A DNA stretch of 64,000 nt from Proteiniphilum sp. UBA1403 (GTDB lineage: Bacteria; Bacteroidota; Bacteroidia; Bacteroidales; Dysgonomonadaceae): the NCBI GenBank assembly GCA_002305715.1, contig DBQD01000018.1, positions 23,360 to 87,359 of the forward strand, in the 5' to 3' direction. Under the pieces are notes generated by a model, which was not told the DNA's origin, did not search any database, and saw only the letters and a list, made by a program, of their open reading frames with translations. The position numbers and the translations under genes are program-made. This document shows, piece after piece, positions 1 to 8,692 of the stretch (the first letter of the stretch is position 1; each line of letters begins with the position of its first letter).

Positions 1-1
1 A

Positions 2-1078
2 CGAATCGATCGTTATTCTGCCTATGCACTACTGTCGAAAGTATATCTTACAAAGTCAGGCTATGGGATGAATGGCTCACGTAATCAGGAGGACCTCAAT
101 AAGGCGGCTCAATATGCACTTAAAGTTATCGAAGAGAGTGGTCGCAATTTGTTACCAGTTTACTCCGATGTGTTCCGCTTGAAGAATAACTTCAGTGAAG
201 AGAGTCTTCTTGCATGGCATTGGGTTGTTTCCAACCAATGGACTTCACAGAATACACTTCAGTCTGACCTCGGTATTGTAGGATTCGACGAGTATGGAGC
301 TACTTGGGGTGGATACAATGGACCTTCGGTAGACCTGCAAGATGCCTTTGGTGAGAATGCTCTTAGTTTTACCCGTAACAATGTTGATGCCCGTCGTAAG
401 GCAACCATGATGATGTATGGTGATAAATATGATTACTTCTGGGTGGATAAAGGTGGATTCGACTACAATGAGTTTGCGATTGAAGGCATGGAATATCAGA
501 GTGCAGTGGGAAGTAACGAAGTAAAGCACCTGGTAGGAAATGATAATGACCACCAGATAGGTATCGGACATGCTATGGCACGTATGGCCACAAGCCTCAG
601 TACGCATTTGATTCGTCTTTCAGATGTGTATCTTATTTATGCTGAAGCGGTGTTGGGGAACAACAGTTCTACCTCCGATGCAAAAGCACTCAATGCATTC
701 AATGCAGTAAGAGGACGTTCTGTACAGGGTTATGAACCGAAGACATCAATCACTTGGCAGGATATATGGAAAGAGCGTCGTCTGGAGTTGGCCTGCGAAG
801 GCGACCGCTGGTACGACTATGTACGTTGGCATTATTACGAACCGGCAAAAGCTATTGCCGAGATAAAGGCACAGCGCCGAAATAGCTATATCGGTCTGGG
901 ACAGTATTATAAGACCGGTGTATTGGATCCTTCGGTGACTTATTATGATACCGGTGCCTCTGCGCCAAACGTAACAGATGCTCATTTTCAGTTACCATTC
1001 CCGGATACCGACCTAACGATGAATCCTAACCTGTTAAAGGATCCCGTGGAGTTTGACTTATCGACCATTCATTATTAA
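2..1078 (+). CDS. SusD/RagB-like outer-membrane glycan-binding lipoprotein, C-terminal part
   Basis: The reading frame is open from base 2 and continues the coding sense upstream of the first in-frame ATG (base 68), with AYALLSKVYLTKSGYG before it, so this is the 3' part of a longer gene whose start lies outside the window. The SusD-type features are the helix with YALKVIEESG, the motif RLSDVYLIYAEAVLG, the segment WKERRLELACEGDRWYD and a C-terminal end rich in short loops. SusD proteins sit on the cell surface as the lid of a SusC TonB-dependent transporter. Its partner SusC should lie just upstream. The genes that follow suggest that the ligand is a glucomannan-type oligosaccharide (inference). 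Confidence 0.93.
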   Translation, partial: RIDRYSAYALLSKVYLTKSGYGMNGSRNQEDLNKAAQYALKVIEESGRNLLPVYSDVFRLKNNFSEESLLAWHWVVSNQWTSQNTLQSDLGIVGFDEYGATWGGYNGPSVDLQDAFGENALSFTRNNVDARRKATMMMYGDKYDYFWVDKGGFDYNEFAIEGMEYQSAVGSNEVKHLVGNDNDHQIGIGHAMARMATSLSTHLIRLSDVYLIYAEAVLGNNSSTSDAKALNAFNAVRGRSVQGYEPKTSITWQDIWKERRLELACEGDRWYDYVRWHYYEPAKAIAEIKAQRRNSYIGLGQYYKTGVLDPSVTYYDTGASAPNVTDAHFQLPFPDTDLTMNPNLLKDPVEFDLSTIHY

Positions 1079-1158
1079 CCCGGAGGAGATTATTGATGTG
1101 AAACGAGCAATTTGATCATTGTTATTCGTGTAATTGATTAAAAGCATGTTCCATACGA

Positions 1159-1166
1159 TACCTTTG
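1159..1166 (+). promoter_or_regulatory. Possible internal promoter (-7 box)
   Basis: TACCTTTG matches the Bacteroidetes -7 consensus TAnnTTTG exactly and lies 20 bases before the next gene. The upstream TTG is at 22 nt spacing, slightly too far, so the call is weak. It could give extra transcription of the binding proteins and enzymes downstream of SusD. Confidence 0.3.
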
Positions 1167-1186
1167 AAAATAAAAGTATTATTCAT

Positions 1187-2428
1187 ATGAAAAAGATAAA
1201 TAGAGATAAAATGGGATGGTCAATGCTACTGTTGCTGATCGCCCTCTTCACCTTCGGAATGCAATCTTGCGATGACAACCCCGACAAGTTTGAATTGACT
1301 GAAGGAATACCTGAAATATATTATATACGTGTTCCCAACCCTGAGTCGGCTGATTCGCTCCTCGTGAGAGCCTTCATGGATAACAGTATTGTACTGGTAG
1401 GGAAGAACCTTACAAGTATACGCGAGATGTGGTTTAACGACAAAAAAGCGTTGTTAAATTCCAGTCTAATTACCTATAATACCCTGTTTGTAACTGTTCC
1501 AAAAGAAATCCCTGGTGTGGTTACCGATAAGATCTACATGATCACCAAAGGAAATGACACCATCACCTACGATTTTGGTGTGCAGGTTCCTGGACCGGTG
1601 GTGTCGCGTATCTCCTGCGAATATGCACACGACGGAGATGTGGCAATCCTCTATGGCGATTATTTCATTGACGATCCCAATGTGCCACTTACCATCACCA
1701 TGGCTGGAAATATTCCTGTAACAGACATCATCAGCATTGAGAAGACAAAGGTGACTTTCCGCATTCCAAACGGAGCCCAAAAAGGCTATCTAAATGTGAA
1801 GACAATCTATGGTAACGGTCGTTCGAAATTTCAGTTCCGTGACGATCGTGGTATGATCCTCGATTGGGATAATCTCAATGCCAGTGGTGGATGGCGTGCC
1901 GGTAAGATTAAGAGTACCGATCCTGAAGGTATTAGTGGCAATTATGTATATTTTACAGGTTCACTAAGTGGTGATCCTTCATCAGACTGGGCAGAAGATG
2001 ACTTCTCCTTCAACCTCTGGGGAGTTGCCAATGGACGACCTGAAGGCGATCTTTTTGATTCGGATCCTGCCAACTCTACTCTCAAGTTTGAGATCAATGT
2101 AACACAAGCTTGGTCCTCACTTGCACTGCAGATGATATTCACTCCTTGGTCCACAAAAGACACCAACGGTTATATTGCCGACGGCACTACTCCTCGGGGA
2201 CTTTGGAGACCATGGGAAAGTACCGGAAGCTATACAACCAATGGCTGGGAGACCGTTTCCATACCGCTGTCTGAGTTTAAGTACAGTCATGCAGGAGGTA
2301 CTTTGGAGATGGCACCCAAAGGAAACTATGGTGGGCTAACTTTCTTCGTTTACCATGGTGGTATAGCTGGTACCGCTTGTACTCCATATATCTGTATCGA
2401 CAATATCCGAGTTGTTCCGAATGAATAA
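1187..2428 (+). CDS. Surface glycan-binding lipoprotein with IPT/TIG-like domains and a C-terminal glycan-binding domain
   Basis: 413 residues. A hydrophobic leader ends at Cys28 (FGMQSC), predicting a lipoprotein. Residues about 40-220 contain two Ig-like (IPT/TIG) stretches, for example MDNSIVLVGKNLTSIREMWF and the part beginning with VPGPVVSRISCEYAHDGD. Residues about 225-413 form a separate beta-rich domain with many Trp residues (WDNLNASGGW, FTPWSTKD, RPWESTG) that resembles the C-terminal domain of SGBP-B proteins next to xyloglucan and mannan SusCD pairs. The position right after SusD fits a SusE/SGBP role: holding polysaccharide at the surface. The ligand is inferred from neighbouring GH26 and GH5 genes. 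The protein is not an enzyme as far as can be seen. Confidence 0.82.
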   Translation: MKKINRDKMGWSMLLLLIALFTFGMQSCDDNPDKFELTEGIPEIYYIRVPNPESADSLLVRAFMDNSIVLVGKNLTSIREMWFNDKKALLNSSLITYNTLFVTVPKEIPGVVTDKIYMITKGNDTITYDFGVQVPGPVVSRISCEYAHDGDVAILYGDYFIDDPNVPLTITMAGNIPVTDIISIEKTKVTFRIPNGAQKGYLNVKTIYGNGRSKFQFRDDRGMILDWDNLNASGGWRAGKIKSTDPEGISGNYVYFTGSLSGDPSSDWAEDDFSFNLWGVANGRPEGDLFDSDPANSTLKFEINVTQAWSSLALQMIFTPWSTKDTNGYIADGTTPRGLWRPWESTGSYTTNGWETVSIPLSEFKYSHAGGTLEMAPKGNYGGLTFFVYHGGIAGTACTPYICIDNIRVVPNE

Positions 2429-2441
2429 ATAAGTCAATATT

Positions 2442-4790
2442 ATGAAACATTGCAATACAAAAAAATATAGATGGTCCGGCATGGCACTTTTCGTGCTGCT
2501 GTTAGGTAGCCTCCTGTTGTTACCATCCTGTGAGAAAGAGGAGGTAAATAATGATCCCTTGTTGTTTTCGTTCGGACCCTCACCCGCTCTACGTGGTGGT
2601 GAACTCCGTTTTATTGGTCAGAACCTGGGACAGGTAACTGCGGTAATCTTCCCTGGTCTGACTGGTGGATCAGTACAGGTTACTGAAATTATCACTGTGA
2701 ATGAACGGGAGATTAAGGTGGTAATTCCACAAGATGCTGGTGTTGGTGTTGTGACATTGGTTACTCCTATCGGTGAGATTAAAACAAAAACGCCGATAAC
2801 CTATTCCGAACCAATCTCCATATCAAGCGTTTCGCCGCTGAAGGTGAAACCGGGTGAAACACTAACTATTGAGGGTGATTATCTCAACCTGATTAAACGG
2901 GTAATATTTGTCGACAACGTTGCAGTTGAGGCTGAAGACTTCCTGCCAGGGCAGACACGGAAGAAACTGCAGGTGGTTGTTCCTGCTGAAGCTAGAACCG
3001 GTAAGATCATTTTATCTAATGCAGAGGAGATGCCAATTGAGCTGTATGCTCCAAATGATGTGGAAGTGGTCCTTCCATCGGTAACAGCACCAGCTGACTT
3101 GACGAACAAGAAACCGGGAGAGGTCATTGAAATTGCCGGAAAAGACTTTGATTTGGTGGTCGCACTTCGCATGCCAAATGGCGATGAGGTCCCGTTTGAG
3201 GTGATTACAAACGAAGGAAGTGAAATTATTCGTTTTACCCTGCCTGCAAACATGACTGATGGTGTTGTTGTTGCAGTTCCTGCATCGGGGGTAGATGTGG
3301 CAATAGCCAATATTGGTCTGGCTCTTCCAGCCAATGTGGTGGCTACTCCTTCAACCGATTTACGTGCCGGTGACCTGATAACCCTTGAAGGACTGAATAT
3401 GGAGTTAATTACCTCCCTCACTTTCCCCGGCATGACAACAGTTGTAGAGCCTGAAAGTCAGACAGCAACAAAAGTAACCGTTACCATGCCAGACGCCGCT
3501 ACTAGCGGAACCATGCTGCTTAACACCGGAAGTGGTGTATCGGTTGAAGTCGCTATTGAAACACTCAAACCAACCTTTGTCGCATATGAAAACAGTACAG
3601 TTCCATTGGGAGATAATGTAGTGATTACCGGTATAAATCTTGATCTGGTATCAAAAGTGTTATTTACCGGAGGTGCTACTGTAGAGGTGAGCAATAGCTC
3701 TTCTACCAATCTTATAATTGCAATGCCTACAATGAATGTGGAAACAGGAAATTTAACCCTTGTAATGGCTAACGGAGAGAGTGTGGAAATTGAGTCGCTC
3801 ACTATTGAGGCTCCCAAGTTCGCCTACTTCCCTGTGCTACCAGGTGAGGAGGATGAACCCAATAAGGGAGGAACTGTAATGTCAATTGGTATCACAAATG
3901 GTGACAAGTTGATGGGAGTGGAAGTAGATGGAACACCGGTGCAATTTATCATCAATAACAATCTGCTCTATTTTGAAATTCCACAACTTGCAAACGCAAA
4001 TAGCAAAGTAAAACTGATCTCTACTAATGGAGAAATCATATACAGCATAGCCTTTATTCCTGCAACCGATATTGAAATTGTTATTTTCAATACGCTTACA
4101 GACTTAGGACCATGGACCGATCCTCGTGTATTGATACCTGCCAGCGAGTTTGAAAGAGATATACCGGCTGAAGCCAAACTTAAGATCTACTTTGTACAGA
4201 AAGAGGCTTGGGGACAAGTACAGATCAACGATGGTTGGTGGTCCAACGATGGCATTTTCTTCCCAGAGATAGGCGGAGCTCATCTCACAACAGACAATGC
4301 CGGGGGTAAAGATGTGAAAGAGATTGAACTTACCCTCACGCCTGAATTGGTTCAGCGCTTCCGAGAAAAAGGTGGTATCGTAATGCAAGGCTCAGACTGG
4401 ATCATTTCGAAGGTTTCAATCAAGTATCAGATAGATCTTGAAAAAACTGTTTGGACAGGTGATGTTGATCTTGGTAGCTGGTCTATAAATTACGAAGTGA
4501 CACCTAACACAAATTTCCTTGATGCAGGTGTTAAGGCTGGTATGACCCTCCGAATCTATGTAGACACTTATGGTCCAGAACCGAAAATACAACTTTTCCA
4601 CGGTAACTGGGGACGAATTTATGGAGATATAGTAATTGATACGACAAACAGTGCCGTTTGGAACGGAAAATGTTTCGCCTTGCCAATAGATGCGGAAATT
4701 GCATCCTATTTAAGGGAGAAAATTGACTGGGGTTACAGTCTTATTGTTCAAGGTCAGGATTGTAAATTGAAGAAAATTACCATCGAATAG
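2442..4790 (+). CDS. Large multi-IPT surface glycan-binding lipoprotein with two C-terminal beta-sandwich modules
   Basis: 782 residues; leader ending at Cys30 (LLLLPSC). Five clear IPT/TIG-like repeats begin near residues 40, 125, 213, 300 and 379, each with a pattern like PGETLTIEGDYLNLIKRVIF; a sixth, weaker one starts near 460. Two related modules of about 115 residues follow (545-660 and 668-782). They share K/R-IY-V, a QVQIN/IQLFHG strand, an aromatic cluster and a closing I-V-QG-D strand. The repeats probably make a stalk lifting the terminal binding modules from the membrane (inference). It starts 13 bases after the previous gene, so the two are co-transcribed. No catalytic motif was recognised. 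The modules resemble carbohydrate-binding modules but I cannot assign a family. Confidence 0.8.
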   Translation: MKHCNTKKYRWSGMALFVLLLGSLLLLPSCEKEEVNNDPLLFSFGPSPALRGGELRFIGQNLGQVTAVIFPGLTGGSVQVTEIITVNEREIKVVIPQDAGVGVVTLVTPIGEIKTKTPITYSEPISISSVSPLKVKPGETLTIEGDYLNLIKRVIFVDNVAVEAEDFLPGQTRKKLQVVVPAEARTGKIILSNAEEMPIELYAPNDVEVVLPSVTAPADLTNKKPGEVIEIAGKDFDLVVALRMPNGDEVPFEVITNEGSEIIRFTLPANMTDGVVVAVPASGVDVAIANIGLALPANVVATPSTDLRAGDLITLEGLNMELITSLTFPGMTTVVEPESQTATKVTVTMPDAATSGTMLLNTGSGVSVEVAIETLKPTFVAYENSTVPLGDNVVITGINLDLVSKVLFTGGATVEVSNSSSTNLIIAMPTMNVETGNLTLVMANGESVEIESLTIEAPKFAYFPVLPGEEDEPNKGGTVMSIGITNGDKLMGVEVDGTPVQFIINNNLLYFEIPQLANANSKVKLISTNGEIIYSIAFIPATDIEIVIFNTLTDLGPWTDPRVLIPASEFERDIPAEAKLKIYFVQKEAWGQVQINDGWWSNDGIFFPEIGGAHLTTDNAGGKDVKEIELTLTPELVQRFREKGGIVMQGSDWIISKVSIKYQIDLEKTVWTGDVDLGSWSINYEVTPNTNFLDAGVKAGMTLRIYVDTYGPEPKIQLFHGNWGRIYGDIVIDTTNSAVWNGKCFALPIDAEIASYLREKIDWGYSLIVQGQDCKLKKITIE

Positions 4791-4804
4791 AAATTTATGA
4801 GTCT

Positions 4805-4853
4805 GAGACTGTCTGAACCGATCAGTTGATAAGATCGGTTCGGACAGAATCTC
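4805..4853 (+). other. Long intergenic hairpin inside the glucomannan operon
   Basis: A 15-bp stem (4809-4823 with 4833-4847, one G-T wobble) with a 9-base loop, extended outward by GAGA/TCTC. It begins 14 bases after a stop codon. No run of T follows, so it is not a classical terminator. It may stabilise or process the mRNA, or lower expression of the enzymes relative to the SusD/binding-protein part. Confidence 0.55.
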
Positions 4854-4900
4854 AAAATATTCAGTACCGGTTGTAACAAAGGTACATAAATTTATAAAAA

Positions 4901-6307
4901 ATGATTCGAAAAATCATTTTAGGGGGTATTATATGCTTGTTGCATCTTATGTTGTGTCTGGTTTTATCATGTTCCGGAAGCAATGAAGAACAGACTACAG
5001 GCAATCCACCTCAGTTGCTCTCCAGTGATCCTGCAAATGGTGAGATAAATGTGATGGAGGGTATAACTATGCTCACACTGAGGTTTAACATGAACGTGAC
5101 TCTGGGTGCGATTCGACAGGTTACCCTTAATGGACAACAGATAACCGATCTACAACCCGGATTGAATGGAGAACTGAAGTTAATCGTGCCACCGTTGCAA
5201 CCTGCAACCGATTACATGTTGCTATTGCCTGCACAAACAGTGAAGGGACCAACAGGACTCTTTAATACTTCAGAGATTAAGATTCTCTTTTCAACTCGTG
5301 CACCTGTGCCTTCGCGTGAGGGACTTTCTCCACAGGCGGAGAAATTGTTGATCTACATGAAACAACAACAGGGTGAAAATATCCTTTCTGGTACTATGGC
5401 TAATGTTGCCTGGAACACAAACGAGGCGGAGTGGGTGTATTACCATACTGGCAAATGGCCGGCAATCAATGGATTCGACTATCTCCATCTATATGCATCT
5501 CCTTCCAGCTGGATCGATTATGGAAATACAAGTGTTGTGGAGGATTGGTGGAACAATGGGGGACTAGTGACGGCTTCTTGGCACTGGAATGTACCGGATA
5601 ACAGTGGGGTAGAGGGTAGATATTCTTTCTATTGGGGAAGTGAACCTGATCAGACGCGTTTCGACATTAAAAAAATTGATGACGTTAATTCAATCGAGTA
5701 CAAACGGATTATGGCTGATATCGATAAGATATCTGATTATTTAAAGCTTCTGAAAGAGAAAAATATACCGGTCATTTGGCGTCCCCTTCATGAAGCTGCT
5801 GGCAATATCGGAGCATTCCCCGGAGGTCAAGCCTGGTTCTGGTGGGGGGCAGGTGGCGCAGAATACTTTATAAAACTTTGGAGGTTGATGTTCAACCGGT
5901 TGACAAATCAACACGAACTCAACAATCTTATATGGGTTTGGACATCACAGATGACAGATGCCGACTGGTACCCCGGTGATGACTATGTAGATGTAGTGGG
6001 AAGAGATATCTATAATCAGCAGGAACCAGCAACAATTAAAAGTGAATTCACCGTGCTACAGCAGCGATATTTCGGTAAACCTGTCGCCCTGAGCGAATGT
6101 GGAAATGTGGCCAGCATCACTACACAATGGAGTGCCGGTGCAAAATGGATTTGGTTTATGCCTTGGTACGATTACGACCGGACCCTGAATCCAAGTAGCG
6201 AAGCTTTCAAGATAAGGACACATCAACATGCCACAATCGATTGGTGGGAAGATGTCTTAGCGCAGCCTTTTGTAATTACCCGAGATGAGTTACCTGATCT
6301 GAAATAA
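4901..6307 (+). CDS. GH26 endo-beta-1,4-mannanase lipoprotein with N-terminal Ig-like domain
   Basis: 468 residues. The leader ends at Cys24 (VLSC), so it is probably a surface lipoprotein. Residues about 35-135 form a Big_5-like domain (SSDPANGEINV, TLRFNMNVT). The GH26 barrel follows. The general acid/base is Glu298 in WRPLHEAAGN and the nucleophile Glu399 in ALSECGNV, both at the expected beta-strand ends. Aromatic subsite residues include WFWWGAGG and IWVWTSQM. Retaining GH26 enzymes cut internal beta-1,4 bonds in mannan, glucomannan and galactomannan. It is the first enzyme gene after the binding proteins and ends 9 bases before a second GH26 gene. Substrate preference between plain and mixed mannan cannot be read from the sequence. 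Confidence 0.92.
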   Translation: MIRKIILGGIICLLHLMLCLVLSCSGSNEEQTTGNPPQLLSSDPANGEINVMEGITMLTLRFNMNVTLGAIRQVTLNGQQITDLQPGLNGELKLIVPPLQPATDYMLLLPAQTVKGPTGLFNTSEIKILFSTRAPVPSREGLSPQAEKLLIYMKQQQGENILSGTMANVAWNTNEAEWVYYHTGKWPAINGFDYLHLYASPSSWIDYGNTSVVEDWWNNGGLVTASWHWNVPDNSGVEGRYSFYWGSEPDQTRFDIKKIDDVNSIEYKRIMADIDKISDYLKLLKEKNIPVIWRPLHEAAGNIGAFPGGQAWFWWGAGGAEYFIKLWRLMFNRLTNQHELNNLIWVWTSQMTDADWYPGDDYVDVVGRDIYNQQEPATIKSEFTVLQQRYFGKPVALSECGNVASITTQWSAGAKWIWFMPWYDYDRTLNPSSEAFKIRTHQHATIDWWEDVLAQPFVITRDELPDLK

Positions 6308-6316
6308 GAGATACCT

Positions 6317-7462
6317 ATGCGAAAAAGAACAATTATTTTATCGAATTTAATGCTTTCAGTCATACTATTGACCGGATTCTCCTGTACACAGAAAAGAACT
6401 TCGAACAGTGATGAAGGACTGAACAGCGTGCAAAGAACAAAAGAAACAGAAAACCTGTTGGTTAATCTGAAAGAAATTGCAACGGCCGGTTTCATGTTTG
6501 GCCACCAAGATGATCCTCTTTACGGAGTCATTTGGGAGGGTGACAGTGGTCGCTCCGATGTGCGGAGTGTTGTGGGAGACTATCCGGCAGTGATGGGGTT
6601 CGACATTGGTGGTATTGAATTGGGGGCTACAAACAACATTGATAATGTTTCATTCGACATCATTCGTCGCGAAATTATTAGACATTACGAACGAGGAGGA
6701 ATGATTACAATCAGCTGGCATGCTCGTAATCCACTTACCGGTGGAGATTCATGGGATGTAACGCGTAACGATGTGGTACAATCCGTGCTACATGGAGAAG
6801 CGAAGCATTTGATTTTCATGGAATGGCTCGATAGAGCGGCAGCCTTCTTCAACTCCCTCACCATGGATGATGGGACAAAGATTCCGGTGCTCTTTCGTCC
6901 ATGGCATGAACATACCGGTAGTTGGTTCTGGTGGGGGAAGGATCTCTGCAGTGTGGAACAATACATTTCTCTTTGGGAAATGACGCGTAGTCGCTTCGAG
7001 AAGGCAGGTGTCAACAACTTGTTATATGCATATTCACCCGATATACAGGGACCTGGTGATATTTATATGGAGCGCTATCCTGGCGACCAATTTGTGGATC
7101 TCCTGGGATTGGACGGCTACCACCGGGAAAATGAAAAAGGAATAGATGCCTATTGGAAATCACTTCACACCATCCTCTCATTTATGACAGAGGAGGGAGC
7201 AAGACGAAACAAACCCATCGCACTTACAGAAACTGGATTAGAGGCAATACCCATTGCCGACTGGTGGACAAATGTCCTGTTTCCAGTGGTGGACCGTTAT
7301 CCCGTAAGTTACGTACTGGTTTGGCGAAACGCACGAGAGAGAGCTGATCACTTTTACGCACCCTTTCCGGGTCAACTCTCAGCCGATGATTTTGTCACCT
7401 TTTATGAACATCCTAAAACCTTGTTCAGTAAAGATATTCACAACCTGTATCAATTGAATTAA
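6317..7462 (+). CDS. GH26 beta-mannanase/mannobiohydrolase-type lipoprotein
   Basis: 381 residues, without the extra N-terminal domain of its neighbour. The leader ends at Cys23 (TGFSC). The acid/base is Glu198 in RPWHEHTGSWFWWG and the nucleophile Glu305 in ALTETGLE. The segment FMFGHQDDPLYG near residue 55 is the usual start of the catalytic domain in Bacteroides ManA-type GH26 proteins, which release mannobiose. ManA of Bacteroides fragilis sits beside the same GH130, transporter and epimerase genes, which supports mannobiose as the product (from family knowledge). The pair of GH26 proteins may split the work into backbone cutting and mannobiose release (inference). Confidence 0.91.
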   Translation: MRKRTIILSNLMLSVILLTGFSCTQKRTSNSDEGLNSVQRTKETENLLVNLKEIATAGFMFGHQDDPLYGVIWEGDSGRSDVRSVVGDYPAVMGFDIGGIELGATNNIDNVSFDIIRREIIRHYERGGMITISWHARNPLTGGDSWDVTRNDVVQSVLHGEAKHLIFMEWLDRAAAFFNSLTMDDGTKIPVLFRPWHEHTGSWFWWGKDLCSVEQYISLWEMTRSRFEKAGVNNLLYAYSPDIQGPGDIYMERYPGDQFVDLLGLDGYHRENEKGIDAYWKSLHTILSFMTEEGARRNKPIALTETGLEAIPIADWWTNVLFPVVDRYPVSYVLVWRNARERADHFYAPFPGQLSADDFVTFYEHPKTLFSKDIHNLYQLN

Positions 7463-7475
7463 AAAGATTACAATT

Positions 7476-8657
7476 ATGAAGTCATATAAGCAACAGATTC
7501 AACAAATGAGAAAGGAGCATGAGAATCTTCTTGCTCGAAAGAATGAACCATTGGAGATTAGCAATGGTTGGTACCGTCGTTACCGTTATCCAGTACTTAC
7601 GGCAGAACATACACCTTTGTATTGGCGATATGATTTCAACCCGGAAACAAACCCTTTCCTCATGGAACGCATAGGTATGAATGCTACCATGAATGCCGGT
7701 GCTATAAAATGGAACGGTCGCTACCTGATGATGGTTCGTGTAGAGGGTGTCGATCGCAAGTCTTTCTTTGGTATCGCTGAGAGTCCCAATGGTGTCGATA
7801 ACTTCCGCTTTTGGGATTATCCGGTGGAGATCCCCGAACTAGAGGACCCTGCAACCAACACATACGATATGCGACTTACGGCGCACGAAGATGGTTGGAT
7901 ATATGGTATTTTCTGTGCTGAGCGTTTCGATGAGACGGCCGAACCGGGTGATTTGTCGAAAGCAAAGGCCTCAGCAGGTATTGTACGTACAAAAGATTTG
8001 ATCACATGGGAGCGATTACCTGATTTAGTCTCAACCAATCAACAACGAAATGTTGTGTTGCATCCAGAATTTGTGAATGGAAAGTATGCACTCTACACTC
8101 GCCCGCAAGATGGGTTTATTGATGCGGGTAATGGTCAGGGTATTGGCTGGGCTCTCATTGATGATATGACAGAGGCTGTTGTAACGGAGGAGAAAATAAT
8201 TGACCGTCGTTTTTATCATACTATCAAGGAGGTTAAAAACGGTGAGGGACCGGCACCCATTAAAACCAGTAAAGGATGGCTTCACTTGGCACATGGTGTT
8301 CGCGGTTGTGCAGCAGGTCTGAGATATGTATTATATTTGTACATGACTTCACTCGAGGACCCCTCGAAATTGATCGCTTCACCTGGAGGTTATTTCATGG
8401 CACCGCAAGGAGAAGAACGGGTAGGTGATGTCTCAAATGTGCTCTTTAGCAATGGTTGGATTGCCGATGAGGATGGTACTGTCTTTATTTACTATGCCTC
8501 TTCAGATACACGTATGCACGTGGCTACCAGCACTGTGGATAGACTAGTAGATTACTGCCTCCATACTCCGGAAGATGGACTTACTTCGAGCTCTTCGGTC
8601 TGTACAGTTAAAAAGCAGATCGATAAGAATCTCGAGATACTCAAAGAAATTGATTAA
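7476..8657 (+). CDS. GH130 4-O-beta-D-mannosyl-D-glucose phosphorylase
   Basis: 393 residues, no signal peptide, so cytoplasmic. GH130 features are the five-bladed propeller strands and the catalytic Asp131 in YDMRLTAHEDG. The start EISNGWYRRYRYPVLTAEHTP and the length match subfamily 1, whose characterised B. fragilis member also uses Asp131. The reaction is Man-beta-1,4-Glc plus phosphate giving mannose 1-phosphate and glucose. The substrate is made from mannobiose by the cellobiose 2-epimerase encoded downstream. It lies 13 bases after the second GH26 gene, in the known mannan-catabolic order. The subfamily 2 alternative (mannooligosaccharide phosphorylase) is less likely because of the N-terminal sequence. 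Confidence 0.92.
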   Translation: MKSYKQQIQQMRKEHENLLARKNEPLEISNGWYRRYRYPVLTAEHTPLYWRYDFNPETNPFLMERIGMNATMNAGAIKWNGRYLMMVRVEGVDRKSFFGIAESPNGVDNFRFWDYPVEIPELEDPATNTYDMRLTAHEDGWIYGIFCAERFDETAEPGDLSKAKASAGIVRTKDLITWERLPDLVSTNQQRNVVLHPEFVNGKYALYTRPQDGFIDAGNGQGIGWALIDDMTEAVVTEEKIIDRRFYHTIKEVKNGEGPAPIKTSKGWLHLAHGVRGCAAGLRYVLYLYMTSLEDPSKLIASPGGYFMAPQGEERVGDVSNVLFSNGWIADEDGTVFIYYASSDTRMHVATSTVDRLVDYCLHTPEDGLTSSSSVCTVKKQIDKNLEILKEID

Positions 8658-8692
8658 CATCGGGTATAAATCAATCCGAAAATGAAAAACAA

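Noticed and set aside
2879..3433. Long minus-strand open frame opposite the multi-IPT protein
   Set aside because: It is a mirror frame of a strongly supported gene and resembles no known protein.
4805..4853. Rho-independent terminator within the glucomannan operon
   Set aside because: The stem is strong but no T-run follows, so it is listed only as a hairpin.
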